Below are positions 1 through 9,277 of a stretch of DNA of 64,000 bases, piece by piece. The stretch is from JBCCCJ01 sp039029315. GTDB taxonomy: Bacteria; Bacteroidota; Bacteroidia; J057. A model generated the notes under the pieces. That model was not told the DNA's origin. It did not search any database and saw only the letters and a program-made list of their open reading frames with translations. How positions within the stretch are numbered: position 1 is the first letter of the stretch; each line of letters opens with the position of its first letter. The translations under genes and the position numbers were made by a program. The DNA lies in NCBI GenBank assembly GCA_039029315.1, contig JBCCGK010000023.1, forward strand, positions 56,670-120,669. The letters are read 5' to 3'.

Positions 1-31
1 CACACTAGCCCAGTAATTTTTTTCATTTATT

Positions 32-1882
32 TTATGGCTGTCCCGTTTTCAACATCTTTCCCTCAAAATGCTCATTCCCAAGATCGGAAACAAAATCTGC
101 CTTATAAAAATACAGCCCATTCGCAATCTTTTGGCCGTTGAGGTCTTCCCCCCAATTCAATTCAAATGTGCCTCCATTTTCCAGAATTTCTGTATGTGCC
201 AAACATTCCTGACCAAGACTGGAATAAATCTTGATGTGGAGTTGACCTGATCGAGGAATTTGGAATCGCAACAAAGTTGTATTCACAAATGGATTGGGGA
301 AATTGTAGCTGAGTCGATTGCCAAAGTTATCAGGAATATCAATCTTCTCAGGCGCAGGGCTTTCCTTCACATCTATGATTTGATTGGCAGAGATGTCATG
401 CAGGGTATCACTCAGTCCGCTGGGCCAGTAGATCAGCAATTCATCAATCACACTGGCGGCGCCTATCCCAAAATGAACGGGCTTGATGCTTTGCCCAAAG
501 AATCCAGCGCCATGATAATAGCGGGCATAGGTTTGCTCTCCCACCTTGGCTAGCAGCCTGCTGCCAAAGGCATTCCTATTAGACGTGCTTCCTTCTAATC
601 GTATCTGCAGCCAGTTCTTATCCTGTGGCTGCTCATCCTTGATCATGTCATTGCGAAACAGATAAGGTGCAACAAACTGGTTCGCCACGATCATATCCTG
701 ATCACCATCGCCATCATAATCAAAAACCTCCAGCCCCTTAGCAGCAGTAAGCACACCCGCACCTGATTCTTTGGACCAATCCTGAAATCCGGTGCTTCCT
801 TCCATGACAGTATTTTTGTAGAAAAAATTGTTGACTGCCTCTTGAGGAACTCCATTGAGTTTGTCTATTGGCCCATTGACCGCATAGAGGTCTTCATCTC
901 CATCGTGATCATAGTCAAAGAAATGTGTTCCCCATCCCCAACCGGTATTCTCCACACCCATTTCTTCCGCAACATTGACATACTTGAGGTGGTCTTCATT
1001 TCTGAGCAATGGATTGGGATGATGGAGATAGATATTGGTTACATATATGTCAAAATCCTGATCATTGTCATAATCTCCGACCGCAACCCCCATTCCAGCT
1101 CCTTCATCTCCCATGCGGTATGCCAGGGTCCCATTGCGAAAGCCCGCCCCCCCCTGGCTCAGCCACAATTTATTGGCCTGGGTGTCATTGATATCATACA
1201 GATCCAGGTACCCATCCCGATTCACATCAATCGCAATACTTGTCCAGGTAATCGCAAGCAGATCCAGCCCCAGGCCCAACTTTTCCGTTACATTCTCAAA
1301 AGTTCCATCGCCATTGTTTTGATACATGATATTCGGACCATTGAGAATGCTCACGTGCAGATCCAGGAATCCGTCCCGATTGTAATCCCACCATAAACCA
1401 CTTCCACTATAACAGTCAAAACAACCATTGACTCCTGCTTCAAAAGTAACGTCAGTGAAGGTTCCATCTCCATTGTTGTGGTAGAGTTGGTCATCCCTGC
1501 TATTGGTCAAAAACAAATCGGGATATCCATCATTGTCATAATCTCCCCAGGCAGCGCCCATTTTTTCTCCTCTTGCAGCAGGTTCTCCCGCATTGAAAAA
1601 CTGCCCCTCCAGGCCCGCTTCAATGGTAACATCCTCGAAGGTCCCATCCCCATTGTTACGCATCAATCGATTCCATGTCGAGTCGATCAGATAAATGAAT
1701 GAACCATACCCAACAAAATAAATATCCAGGTCCCCATCTTGGTCATAATCGGCAACAGCCACACCATTGTTCGCACTGATATGGGTCAAATTGGCTTCAT
1801 CTTCTACCTGCACAAAATCTTGTGCTTTTGGATAAGCAAGAATTCCCACCAACAGGAAGAGTAAGTAGTAGCGTAAATTCAT
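32..1882 (-). CDS. Secreted FG-GAP/VCBS repeat protein with ASPIC/UnbV domain and type IX sorting tail (CRTAC1 family)
   Basis: A 616-residue exported protein. A short hydrophobic signal peptide is followed by many Asp-rich repeats of the DxDxDGDxD type (for example DYDQDGDLDIYF, DYDNDGYPDLFL), the calcium-binding loops of FG-GAP/VCBS beta-propeller blades. An ASPIC/UnbV region follows (NRNAFGSRL, then a Gly-rich HFGIG stretch). The last 90 or so residues form a type IX secretion sorting domain with YNFPNPF and a closing GLYFYKA-like strand. The family is assigned no enzyme activity; a surface-attached carbohydrate- or protein-binding propeller is the usual inference. It lies downstream of susD beyond a strong hairpin, so it may be transcribed by read-through or separately. 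Family assignment is firm; a role in glycan use is inferred from position. Confidence 0.9.
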   Translation of the reverse strand: MNLRYYLLFLLVGILAYPKAQDFVQVEDEANLTHISANNGVAVADYDQDGDLDIYFVGYGSFIYLIDSTWNRLMRNNGDGTFEDVTIEAGLEGQFFNAGEPAARGEKMGAAWGDYDNDGYPDLFLTNSRDDQLYHNNGDGTFTDVTFEAGVNGCFDCYSGSGLWWDYNRDGFLDLHVSILNGPNIMYQNNGDGTFENVTEKLGLGLDLLAITWTSIAIDVNRDGYLDLYDINDTQANKLWLSQGGAGFRNGTLAYRMGDEGAGMGVAVGDYDNDQDFDIYVTNIYLHHPNPLLRNEDHLKYVNVAEEMGVENTGWGWGTHFFDYDHDGDEDLYAVNGPIDKLNGVPQEAVNNFFYKNTVMEGSTGFQDWSKESGAGVLTAAKGLEVFDYDGDGDQDMIVANQFVAPYLFRNDMIKDEQPQDKNWLQIRLEGSTSNRNAFGSRLLAKVGEQTYARYYHGAGFFGQSIKPVHFGIGAASVIDELLIYWPSGLSDTLHDISANQIIDVKESPAPEKIDIPDNFGNRLSYNFPNPFVNTTLLRFQIPRSGQLHIKIYSSLGQECLAHTEILENGGTFELNWGEDLNGQKIANGLYFYKADFVSDLGNEHFEGKMLKTGQP

Positions 1883-1944
1883 ATCAAAGGATGTTTGGTT
1901 CTGTTATTCGAATGCATGAAATCAGGCAATTGTCAGAAAGATAA

Positions 1945-1980
1945 GCCGCCAACTACAGCAAAACAAGCATAGTTGGCGGC
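1945..1980 (-). terminator. Hairpin terminator after susD
   Basis: A perfect 11-bp inverted repeat (GCCGCCAACTA and its complement) encloses a 14-nt loop, 36 bp past the susD stop. Read on the minus strand it is followed by a T-rich stretch (TTATCTTTCTG). It probably ends or attenuates the susCD transcript. Confidence 0.65.
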
Positions 1981-2016
1981 GATCTACTCAGGTCAAGCCA
2001 GATAAATAGTAATGGT

Positions 2017-3759
2017 CTAGTATCCGTTGTTCTGTATGATCGCACCCTGGCTAACCACGATCTGAGAGTTAGGAATGGGTTGATACTCATCTCGTCCTAC
2101 AACGAAGTTCGCATCGTTGAGGTATTCTCGTCGGGCTTTCTCAGTAGAGAAATAGGCATTCAGGGTCTCTTCTGCAATTCCCCAACGGACCAGATCAAAG
2201 AATCGACCTGGATGAGATTCCAGCGCGAGTTCCAATCGTCTCTCCCAACGCAGGATTCGTAAGGCATCCTCTTTGGTCGCGAAGTGAGACTCATTGTACA
2301 AGCCAATCATATACTGGCCTGATGAACTACCATCCGCCTTGACAAGTTTGCCAGTACTGTTCATTGCCCGTTCACGGATGCGGTTGATGATCGGCAAGGC
2401 TTCCAGGTGTCGGCCTGTTTCGATCAATGCTTCTGCCCAATAGAGAAGTGCATCAGCATAGCGCATTTGGTCAGTGTTTCGAGCAGTAGTAAAAAATGCG
2501 ACTGTTCCGCGGAAGCAGGGAGATTCAGGGAGTTCCTGATCTTTGAAAGCAGCATTGAAACCATATATGCCAGGCACGCGAGAGTAGGTTTCATCAAAGA
2601 TTCGATCAGGGACATATTTCCAGGGCATTCCCAGTACAGCAATACTATGAGAAAATCGTGGGTCGAGGTTATTGGCCTCCACAGCTGCCACTCCATCAAT
2701 GATAGGATCCCCATCATAGGTATCAAACATTGGCAGGCCATCAACATCTGTCTTAAAGGCATTGGCCAGATTGACAGAAGGAATGTTGAACCAACAGCAT
2801 CCGTATCCAGGTCCCATGGTTGAGTTCAGCGCATTGGAATGGTTCCCTCTTCCTTCTGGTGCACCATCGTCAATAGAGCGCATGACTGCCCAAACTGATT
2901 CGATTCCACTTTCTGTTTCACACAGAAAATTGTCAGCGATGTCAGCATGTAGGTCAAATTCTCCAGAGGCATCCACTTCTGCAATCAGGTTGGCGGCCTC
3001 ATTCAATTCACTTTGAGTAATAGCGGTCACTTGATGGTTGTCATCCTGCACATAGGCTTTGTAGATCAAGGATTTGGCCAGGAAGAGCTTGGCTGCCCCT
3101 TTGGTAGGTCGCCCGATTTCACTCTGTGTAGCTGGCAAGCCTGCCACTGCAGCACGCCATTCATCTATGATCCATTGCCATCCTTCCTGATCGCTCAGCT
3201 CTCGATTGTGTTTCGTGATATAGTCTTTCTTCTCAATGGTCTCATCGAGATAGACGATATGTTTGTAGAGGACTTTCAGTTTGAAATATGTCTGGGCACG
3301 CAAGAAGTTCATCTCAGCAATTCGCTCTCCTCTTGTAGGCAAGTCTGCTTCGTTCGCTGCTTGCAAGCGTCCCATCGCTTCATTGATTCTGGAAACCAAT
3401 ACATACAAATTCAACCACATCAGGCGATTATTTGTGTTACCTGTTGCAGTCTGTAGCGTTTTGACTTCGATTCGGTGGGTATTGAACTGGTCAGGAATAC
3501 TTCCCCCTCCTTTATGCGCATCTCCTGCTCCGACACTTCCATATGTCCACATGTCCTGGAAAGGAGCGAAAAAGTTGTCATTTCCTTGAGCCGCATAAGC
3601 AGCAATGACCAGTTTTTCAATATTCTCCGGGCTATTCAGGTCTTCACTATTGACCACTCCTTTGGGTGTAAAGTCCAGAAATTCCTCTTGACAGCCTGCA
3701 CTAAAGGTCATCGAGATGATCAGGACGACAAGGAATTTGATATATATAAATTTTTTCAT
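2017..3759 (-). CDS. SusD/RagB-family nutrient-binding outer-membrane lipoprotein
   Basis: A 580-residue protein with a lipoprotein signal peptide (hydrophobic core then FSAGC, so Cys near position 23) and SusD-family landmarks: the N-terminal FLDFTPKG motif, a helical TPR-like region with FLRAQTYFKLK (the common RAxxYF pattern), and the C-terminal pattern DALLYWAEAL, INRIRERA, LRWERRLELALE, FFDLVRWG. SusD proteins form the lid of the SusC channel and bind oligosaccharides at the cell surface. It lies 29 bp downstream of the SusC gene and is surely co-transcribed. Specificity cannot be read from sequence; the neighbouring GH32 enzymes and fructose-type sensors suggest a fructan. Confidence 0.96.
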   Translation of the reverse strand: MKKFIYIKFLVVLIISMTFSAGCQEEFLDFTPKGVVNSEDLNSPENIEKLVIAAYAAQGNDNFFAPFQDMWTYGSVGAGDAHKGGGSIPDQFNTHRIEVKTLQTATGNTNNRLMWLNLYVLVSRINEAMGRLQAANEADLPTRGERIAEMNFLRAQTYFKLKVLYKHIVYLDETIEKKDYITKHNRELSDQEGWQWIIDEWRAAVAGLPATQSEIGRPTKGAAKLFLAKSLIYKAYVQDDNHQVTAITQSELNEAANLIAEVDASGEFDLHADIADNFLCETESGIESVWAVMRSIDDGAPEGRGNHSNALNSTMGPGYGCCWFNIPSVNLANAFKTDVDGLPMFDTYDGDPIIDGVAAVEANNLDPRFSHSIAVLGMPWKYVPDRIFDETYSRVPGIYGFNAAFKDQELPESPCFRGTVAFFTTARNTDQMRYADALLYWAEALIETGRHLEALPIINRIRERAMNSTGKLVKADGSSSGQYMIGLYNESHFATKEDALRILRWERRLELALESHPGRFFDLVRWGIAEETLNAYFSTEKARREYLNDANFVVGRDEYQPIPNSQIVVSQGAIIQNNGY

Positions 3760-3788
3760 TTTGGGTGAATTTGATAAATAAAACAGAG

Positions 3789-6700
3789 CTAGAATCCGAC
3801 GTCAATCCCCAGCGTAATTCTTAAAGGTCGAGGATAGTTTCCGGGGAGGCGCTGACCAAATCGCGTTCCATTCGCTCTCTCAATCAGAGAACCGAATAGG
3901 TATGACGCTTCAGATCCGTTTGTGACAGAAAAATAATGGAGGTTTTCCCCTGTGAGATAGGCTCTTAATGAACCAAAAGGTGAGTTGGCAGCTGCCGGGA
4001 GATTCCATCCCAAGGTTACCTGTCGAATCGCGAGGTAATCACCACTTCTGACATCCCAATCGGAGAATCCAAAAGGTCGAGTGCTGGTACTTTGTGCTGG
4101 AATGTGGGTGTCTTTATTTGTAAATGTCCAGCCATTGAGAGAAGCACTTCCTGCTGTTCTACCTGGCGCAAGTCCTCCCAGTTCATTATAATTGGCATCA
4201 CCAGGGATCAATCGTCCCAATGCTCCTGTCAGTTGAATGGTCAGGTCGAAGGCTTTATAATTCATTTGGGAATTCAGACCAAAGTCTACCAATGCTCTCG
4301 CAGCGGCATCAATGTATTCCCGATCTGTAGGCGTAATCATTCCGTCACCATCCAAATCAGCATATTTGAAAGCTCCGACCCGGATTCCAGGATAGGCAGG
4401 TGCAGCGGCCAATTCTTCGGCACTTTGAATCAAGCCATCTACACGATAGACAAACATCGCATTTGGAGAATGTCCAATGATGTTTTGATCTTCTGTTCCA
4501 TTTCCAGGATAAGAAGCCCATAAGTCTTCAGGTAGGCTGGTGATCTTGTCGACATAGCCAGAGAATACCCCACTGATGGTATAGTTGAAATCTCCACTCA
4601 AGGGACTAAAGTATCCAAGTGAGACTTCCCATCCACGGGTTTCCATGTCCGCACCATTGGCCCATCGACTGTATCCATCTCCAAAGTGTCCGATAGCGGA
4701 AGGACGAATCAGGATATCGGTGGTTTGTTTTTGGTACAATTCGATAGAACCGGTGATCTTGTCAGACCACAACCCAAAATCCAGTCCAACATTGATCTCA
4801 GTGGTTGTTTCCCATTTCAGGTCATCATTGCCGGTTTGGGTCGCCAGAAAACCTGATGGAAGAATGCCTGTATTATTGTTGCCAATATCATAGGCAGTTG
4901 CAGCATCCAGGCACAAGGTCTGTGCACACCCACTTCCCCAGGGAAGATAGGTACTCTGCGGTGCATATACAGCCTGATACAAAGCAAATCGGGCTGTATT
5001 TTCAATATCCTGGTTCCCGGTTTGTCCCCATGCAGCACGAAGCTTCAAGTTGGAAAAGGTTTTGCTCCCTTGAAGAAATTCTTCTTCGCTGATCCTCCAT
5101 CCTACAGAAGCTGCCGGAAAAACCGCAAATCGATTGTTCAAGCCAAAGCGGGAAGAGCCATCCCGACGAATGGTGACAGATGTAAGATATTTGTCGGCAA
5201 ACGTATAATTGACTTTTCCGAAGTATGAAAAGAGAGAGAAACCTGTCTGAGATCCAGCAGAAGTTCGTTCTCCTGAAGCTGCTGACAACTGAAAGTAGTC
5301 GTTGTTTTCCAGAGCAAAATCTTTGCCTGAAGCAGAGAATACGCGGAATTGATTTTCAACGGCCTCTGTCCCCGCCAGGACATTCAAGGCATGTTTGCCC
5401 CCAAAATTCTTGGAGTAGGTCAAGGTATTGTTGAATACCAGATTCGTCTGATGAATCTGAGTCAGCCTCAATTCAGCCGTTGTGTTGCTTAGGAAACCTC
5501 TTGAATAGGTTCTGAAAAGGTCTCTGGTGTAAATATTGTCATAATCGATCCCCAGATTGGTTCTGAAGGTCAGCCCTTTAAGGATCTCAGCCTCAACATA
5601 GACATTCCCAAATGCCTTGACATTGTGGATTCGATCATCCTGATTGTCAAAGCCCAGACCAGCAGGATTGTCTCGATCATCAAATCCCGCACCGGGAGGG
5701 CCAGCAAATCTTCCATCTTCCGTCTTTACAGGCAGCATGGGCTTCATCACGCGCATCAGGTTTTCCACTGTTCCGCCAAAACCATCGTCAGACCACTGGC
5801 GCTCACCTTTTGTTACGCCAATGTTTTCTCCAATTTTCACACGTCCGTTGAGGAACTTATAATTAGAATTCAATCGAGTGGAAATTCGCTGATATCCACT
5901 ATGAATAACTGCGCCTGTATGATCAAACAAATTGACCGAGAGGTGAACCCCTCCTTTATCTGTTGCCTGATCAAATGTTACATTATAATCCTGAACGATC
6001 CCTTGCTGAAAGATCACATCATTCCAATCGGTTCCAGCCTCCAAAGAAGAGCCACCATATTCTGTCCCAGTCCAGGTGCTATTGGGATGTCCTGCAGGTC
6101 TCAGCTGATCTGCTTCATCCAACCACTCTGGATAGATGATTCTGTCCAATACAGGCACACCATTGCCTTGGATACCAGGCCCCAGAGAAGGATCATAGTG
6201 CCACTCATACCGATACCGACCGACATTGTCTGGATCCCCACCATCATTGACAGCAGCTTGCCACTGGTTGATGGCTTTTTCTTCACTGGTCATCAAATCC
6301 CAGGGATTGACTATTCTCTCTGTACTGAATCGGACACTGGCTGTGATAGAACTTCGCCCTTGCTTCGCTTGTTTGGTGGTGATGATCACTACCCCGTTCG
6401 AAGCTCTGGAGCCATAGATAGAAGCCGAAGAAGCATCTTTGAGAATCTGAACAGATTCAATGTCGGCAGGATTGAGCCATGACAGCCCCCAGGTTGCCTG
6501 GGTGTTGGGGGTGTTGCTCGCCCCCTGAAATGGCTGTACAGGAACCCCATCTACGATATACAAAGGTTGGTTGTTCCCCAAGGTACTGATCCCCCGTATG
6601 GTGATACTCGCCCCTTGTCCCGGTTGTCCTGCCAGACCTACCTGAACCCCCGCAACTCTCCCCTGCATGGTTTGCATGATGTTGTTGTTCGTATTCCCTT

Positions 6701-7124
6701 TCGTTTTTTCCATCTCCATGATCCCCACAGCTCCCAAAAGATCCTTCTTTTTCTCAGTCGCATAACCAGTAACAACGACTTCTTCCAGGGTGGTAACATC
6801 AACTTCCAGGGTGACATTGATGGTGGTCCCTCCACCAACCGTCATTTCCCGGGAGACATAACCGATGTAAGAAAAGATCAAGACATCTCCTTCCGTCGCT
6901 GCAATTCGATAAGATCCATCACTTCCCGAGAATGTGCCTGTGGTTGTTCCTTTTTTTGAAATGGTAGCCCCTTCCAGTCCTCCCCCATCTGAACCTGTAA
7001 CTGTTCCTGTGATATTTTGCCCAAAACCCAAATTGGGAATTAATGCTAATAAGACACCAAACAGAATCAATTTGAGAGTACGGTTCAATGGAATCTTCAA
7101 GAGCCGCAGTAATGGTTGATTCAT
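3789..7124 (-). CDS. SusC/RagA-family TonB-dependent outer-membrane transporter
   Basis: A 1111-residue protein with signal sequence, an N-terminal carboxypeptidase-D-like regulatory domain (GTVTGSDGGGLEGATIS), the TonB-box-like EEVVVTGY segment around residue 120, a plug domain with SIYGSRASNGVVIITTK, and a long 22-strand barrel region ending in an aromatic residue (LGIDVGF). SusC proteins import oligosaccharides using TonB energy, with SusD as surface lid. The pair is the core of a polysaccharide utilisation locus. Its upstream region carries the direct-repeat element shared with other operon heads here, so it is likely controlled by one of the nearby hybrid two-component systems. Confidence 0.97.
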   Translation of the reverse strand: MNQPLLRLLKIPLNRTLKLILFGVLLALIPNLGFGQNITGTVTGSDGGGLEGATISKKGTTTGTFSGSDGSYRIAATEGDVLIFSYIGYVSREMTVGGGTTINVTLEVDVTTLEEVVVTGYATEKKKDLLGAVGIMEMEKTKGNTNNNIMQTMQGRVAGVQVGLAGQPGQGASITIRGISTLGNNQPLYIVDGVPVQPFQGASNTPNTQATWGLSWLNPADIESVQILKDASSASIYGSRASNGVVIITTKQAKQGRSSITASVRFSTERIVNPWDLMTSEEKAINQWQAAVNDGGDPDNVGRYRYEWHYDPSLGPGIQGNGVPVLDRIIYPEWLDEADQLRPAGHPNSTWTGTEYGGSSLEAGTDWNDVIFQQGIVQDYNVTFDQATDKGGVHLSVNLFDHTGAVIHSGYQRISTRLNSNYKFLNGRVKIGENIGVTKGERQWSDDGFGGTVENLMRVMKPMLPVKTEDGRFAGPPGAGFDDRDNPAGLGFDNQDDRIHNVKAFGNVYVEAEILKGLTFRTNLGIDYDNIYTRDLFRTYSRGFLSNTTAELRLTQIHQTNLVFNNTLTYSKNFGGKHALNVLAGTEAVENQFRVFSASGKDFALENNDYFQLSAASGERTSAGSQTGFSLFSYFGKVNYTFADKYLTSVTIRRDGSSRFGLNNRFAVFPAASVGWRISEEEFLQGSKTFSNLKLRAAWGQTGNQDIENTARFALYQAVYAPQSTYLPWGSGCAQTLCLDAATAYDIGNNNTGILPSGFLATQTGNDDLKWETTTEINVGLDFGLWSDKITGSIELYQKQTTDILIRPSAIGHFGDGYSRWANGADMETRGWEVSLGYFSPLSGDFNYTISGVFSGYVDKITSLPEDLWASYPGNGTEDQNIIGHSPNAMFVYRVDGLIQSAEELAAAPAYPGIRVGAFKYADLDGDGMITPTDREYIDAAARALVDFGLNSQMNYKAFDLTIQLTGALGRLIPGDANYNELGGLAPGRTAGSASLNGWTFTNKDTHIPAQSTSTRPFGFSDWDVRSGDYLAIRQVTLGWNLPAAANSPFGSLRAYLTGENLHYFSVTNGSEASYLFGSLIERANGTRFGQRLPGNYPRPLRITLGIDVGF

Positions 7125-7202
7125 AGTAGTAGATTTAAGTTGATTGATGATTTGAACTGATAACAGTCAACATTCAAATTATTATTCCCGATCAGATTCT
7201 GA

Positions 7203-7236
7203 GGATGAAAAACTGATCAGAATGGGGGGAATTTTT
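7203..7236 (-). promoter_or_regulatory. Putative activator site upstream of susC (direct repeat, 22-bp period)
   Basis: On the plus strand the site reads GGATGAAAAAC, nine bases, then TGGGGGGAATTTTT, 79 bp upstream of the susC start codon. The same two blocks with the same nine-base spacer occur at 9177-9210. Taken as half-sites GGnnGAA they repeat at 22 bp, and a TTTG resembling the Bacteroidota -7 element lies about 20 bp downstream on the minus strand. Binding by an AraC-type output domain is an inference. Confidence 0.5.
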
Positions 7237-7265
7237 CTAATCAAACAGCCTGAAGAAGAATCAGC

Positions 7266-7299
7266 AAGCGGATTCATCTTCCAGGAGATGAATCCGCTT
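7266..7299 (-). terminator. Hairpin terminator after the first GH32 gene
   Basis: A perfect 14-bp inverted repeat (AAGCGGATTCATCT and its complement) with a 6-nt loop sits 26 bp past the GH32 stop codon. On the minus strand it is followed by a T-rich stretch. It separates the GH32 transcript from susC, whose start is 142 bp further on. Confidence 0.65.
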
Positions 7300-7324
7300 G
7301 TTCGCTGTACCCTTATGATTCGAT

Positions 7325-8986
7325 TTACCAGATAGACTGAAGTTCATGTACTTCCAGATGGTGAATCACGATCTCAGCCCGTCCACTTATAGACAATCCT
7401 TCTTGATTTTTAGGCTCATTTAGAGGTGCACTAAAATTGAAGCGTCCATGATCCATAAATATTTCAACAGATGTTCTGTCAATCAGGACTTCCAGGTCGA
7501 CGGTTTTGGTTTCGGCCAGATCTGACTCATAGAATACACCATTGAGTTTGTTATAGTTCATGTCATGGGTCAGGATCACATTTCCTTTGTATTTGAGTTG
7601 GAAAGAGGTCCCGTCGAGGGTCTCGACTGTCAGTTTCAGATGAAGAAGCTCTCCTTTGACATCAGCCAACTTCTCATTGGCTTCACCAGTAGTAAGCTTG
7701 CTCCACTGCATGCTGTTGGTATGAAGTTTTTTGAGTTCGCCGATGGGTTCTGAGAACATTCTGACGCCATTGCGTGTAGAGCGGAGGGTGAGTTCGGTAG
7801 GAAAGAGAAACATCTGGGTAAATGGCATCTTGCCTCCATGGTCCATACCCCTTGCCCATCCGATCTGTATGCGTCTTCCATCTTCTTCCGGGATATTGTT
7901 GTACGTCTGAGCAGCATATAGGCTCCCAGCACAGTAGGCATGTTTTCCTGAAGTTGGCTTGAAGGACTTTCCATCAAAATCACCAATCATATAGGTACCA
8001 GAAGCACCATAGATCACCCATTTGGTGTTGTATTTGTTGCCATCTATGGGCAATTCAAACAGTTCTGGGCATTCCCAAAATCCAACCAAATGACTCAGAT
8101 AGGTCCATTCTTTGAGGTTGTCGGAATTGTAAAAGGAATGGCCATCTTTCTCAAAGACCACCATGACCCATTTTTGCGTTCCCTCATGCCAAAAGATTTT
8201 GGGGTCTCGGGTATTTCTGGAGTCCCATTTTGCTTTGCTATCAACCACAGGATTCCCTTCATATTTGGTGAAGGTTCGGCCCTTGTCATTGCTATAGGCG
8301 ATACACTGGGTCTGAATGGCATCCCCTTCTCCCAAATATTTATGTGCAGTATACGCTGCAATGATTGGCGGATTGTCTCCTTCCTGAAATCCTGTTGTAT
8401 TCTTGGCATCAATGGTTGCTGTCCCTGAAAACATGGTCCCTAACTCATCTGGATGCAGGACATCTGTCAGTTCTTTCCAAAACACCAAATCCGTACTTAC
8501 GGCATGTCCCCAGGTCATATTTTCCCAATTGGCTTCATAAGGATTATGCTGGTAAAACAAATGGTATTCTCCCTCATACCAGACCAATCCATTGGGATCA
8601 TTGTTCCAGCCCCGACGAGAGCTGAAATGCACCTGTGGCCGCCCCACTTCCTTGTAGACACTGTCCTCTCCCGCAAATCGATCTGATTGATAGATCTGCT
8701 TCATGCCCTTTACCTTCTCTGGATATCGGATCGTCAGACTGCTTCCTTGAAAGGCCGACATATCCGCAAATACCCAGTAGTCAGGTTCTTCTGTGCTAAG
8801 ACGAATCACGAATGTGCGAATATTGACCCCTCCTATCTCAAATTTCATTTGTTGCCTGTCTTCAGAATGTTGGACAGGAAGATTGAGATACTTTTTCGTG
8901 ATCTTGATGGTTCGTTTGTTTTCCTGAGACCATACAGAAAGCACACATCCTAGGAGCACACACAAGAGCCAGGCTGTTTTTTTCAT
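7325..8986 (-). CDS. Glycoside hydrolase family 32 (levanase/inulinase-type fructan hydrolase)
   Basis: A 553-residue secreted enzyme. The start was set at the Met that opens a good signal peptide (MKKTAWLLCVLLGCVLSVWSQ); an upstream in-frame extension is possible but unlikely. About 110 residues precede the beta-propeller, which shows the full GH32 set: NNDPNGL with nucleophile Asp130, TRDPK with stabiliser Asp261, and WECPE with acid/base Glu305. A C-terminal beta-sandwich ends near EIVIHHLEVHEL. GH32 enzymes hydrolyse beta-fructofuranosyl bonds in levan, inulin or sucrose; exo or endo action cannot be decided by eye. It lies just upstream of susC on the same strand but is separated by a strong hairpin, and is divergent from the first hybrid sensor. 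Confidence 0.95.
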   Translation of the reverse strand: MKKTAWLLCVLLGCVLSVWSQENKRTIKITKKYLNLPVQHSEDRQQMKFEIGGVNIRTFVIRLSTEEPDYWVFADMSAFQGSSLTIRYPEKVKGMKQIYQSDRFAGEDSVYKEVGRPQVHFSSRRGWNNDPNGLVWYEGEYHLFYQHNPYEANWENMTWGHAVSTDLVFWKELTDVLHPDELGTMFSGTATIDAKNTTGFQEGDNPPIIAAYTAHKYLGEGDAIQTQCIAYSNDKGRTFTKYEGNPVVDSKAKWDSRNTRDPKIFWHEGTQKWVMVVFEKDGHSFYNSDNLKEWTYLSHLVGFWECPELFELPIDGNKYNTKWVIYGASGTYMIGDFDGKSFKPTSGKHAYCAGSLYAAQTYNNIPEEDGRRIQIGWARGMDHGGKMPFTQMFLFPTELTLRSTRNGVRMFSEPIGELKKLHTNSMQWSKLTTGEANEKLADVKGELLHLKLTVETLDGTSFQLKYKGNVILTHDMNYNKLNGVFYESDLAETKTVDLEVLIDRTSVEIFMDHGRFNFSAPLNEPKNQEGLSISGRAEIVIHHLEVHELQSIW

Positions 8987-9176
8987 AAATCCAGCAGTTG
9001 AGAAAAACAAATTGACATGCAGGAAACAGAAAACACCTATTCCCATGCTTCCACATGCCAATGCTTAATGAACAAATTAAACTACAACTTAAAGCGGAAG
9101 GTCTTTTGGCTGGATAATTCCAAAGCCAGTCCTTCGAATCTCTAGTAGCAACTTGCAAAAGTCTGCCCAGAATTAC

Positions 9177-9210
9177 GGATGAAAAACAAATCAATTTGGG
9201 GGGAATTTTT
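9177..9210. promoter_or_regulatory. Putative activator site between the first GH32 and the first hybrid sensor gene
   Basis: GGATGAAAAAC, nine bases, then TGGGGGGAATTTTT: both blocks identical in sequence and spacing to the site upstream of susC. It lies 190 bp upstream of the GH32 start (minus strand) and 67 bp upstream of the sensor start (plus strand), so it could serve induction of GH32, autoregulation of the sensor, or both. The downstream -7-like match is weak here. Confidence 0.5.
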
Positions 9211-9277
9211 TTAGCGCGTCCTCGATTTGGCTTCCCTCTATACATTCGGTATATTGGAAAAAAGCTCCAATCCGCAC

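Noticed and set aside
5625..6482. Plus-strand reading frame of 285 codons within susC
   Set aside because: Antisense to a clear SusC protein; composition is rich in Ile, Ser, Arg and Cys and no family features are seen.
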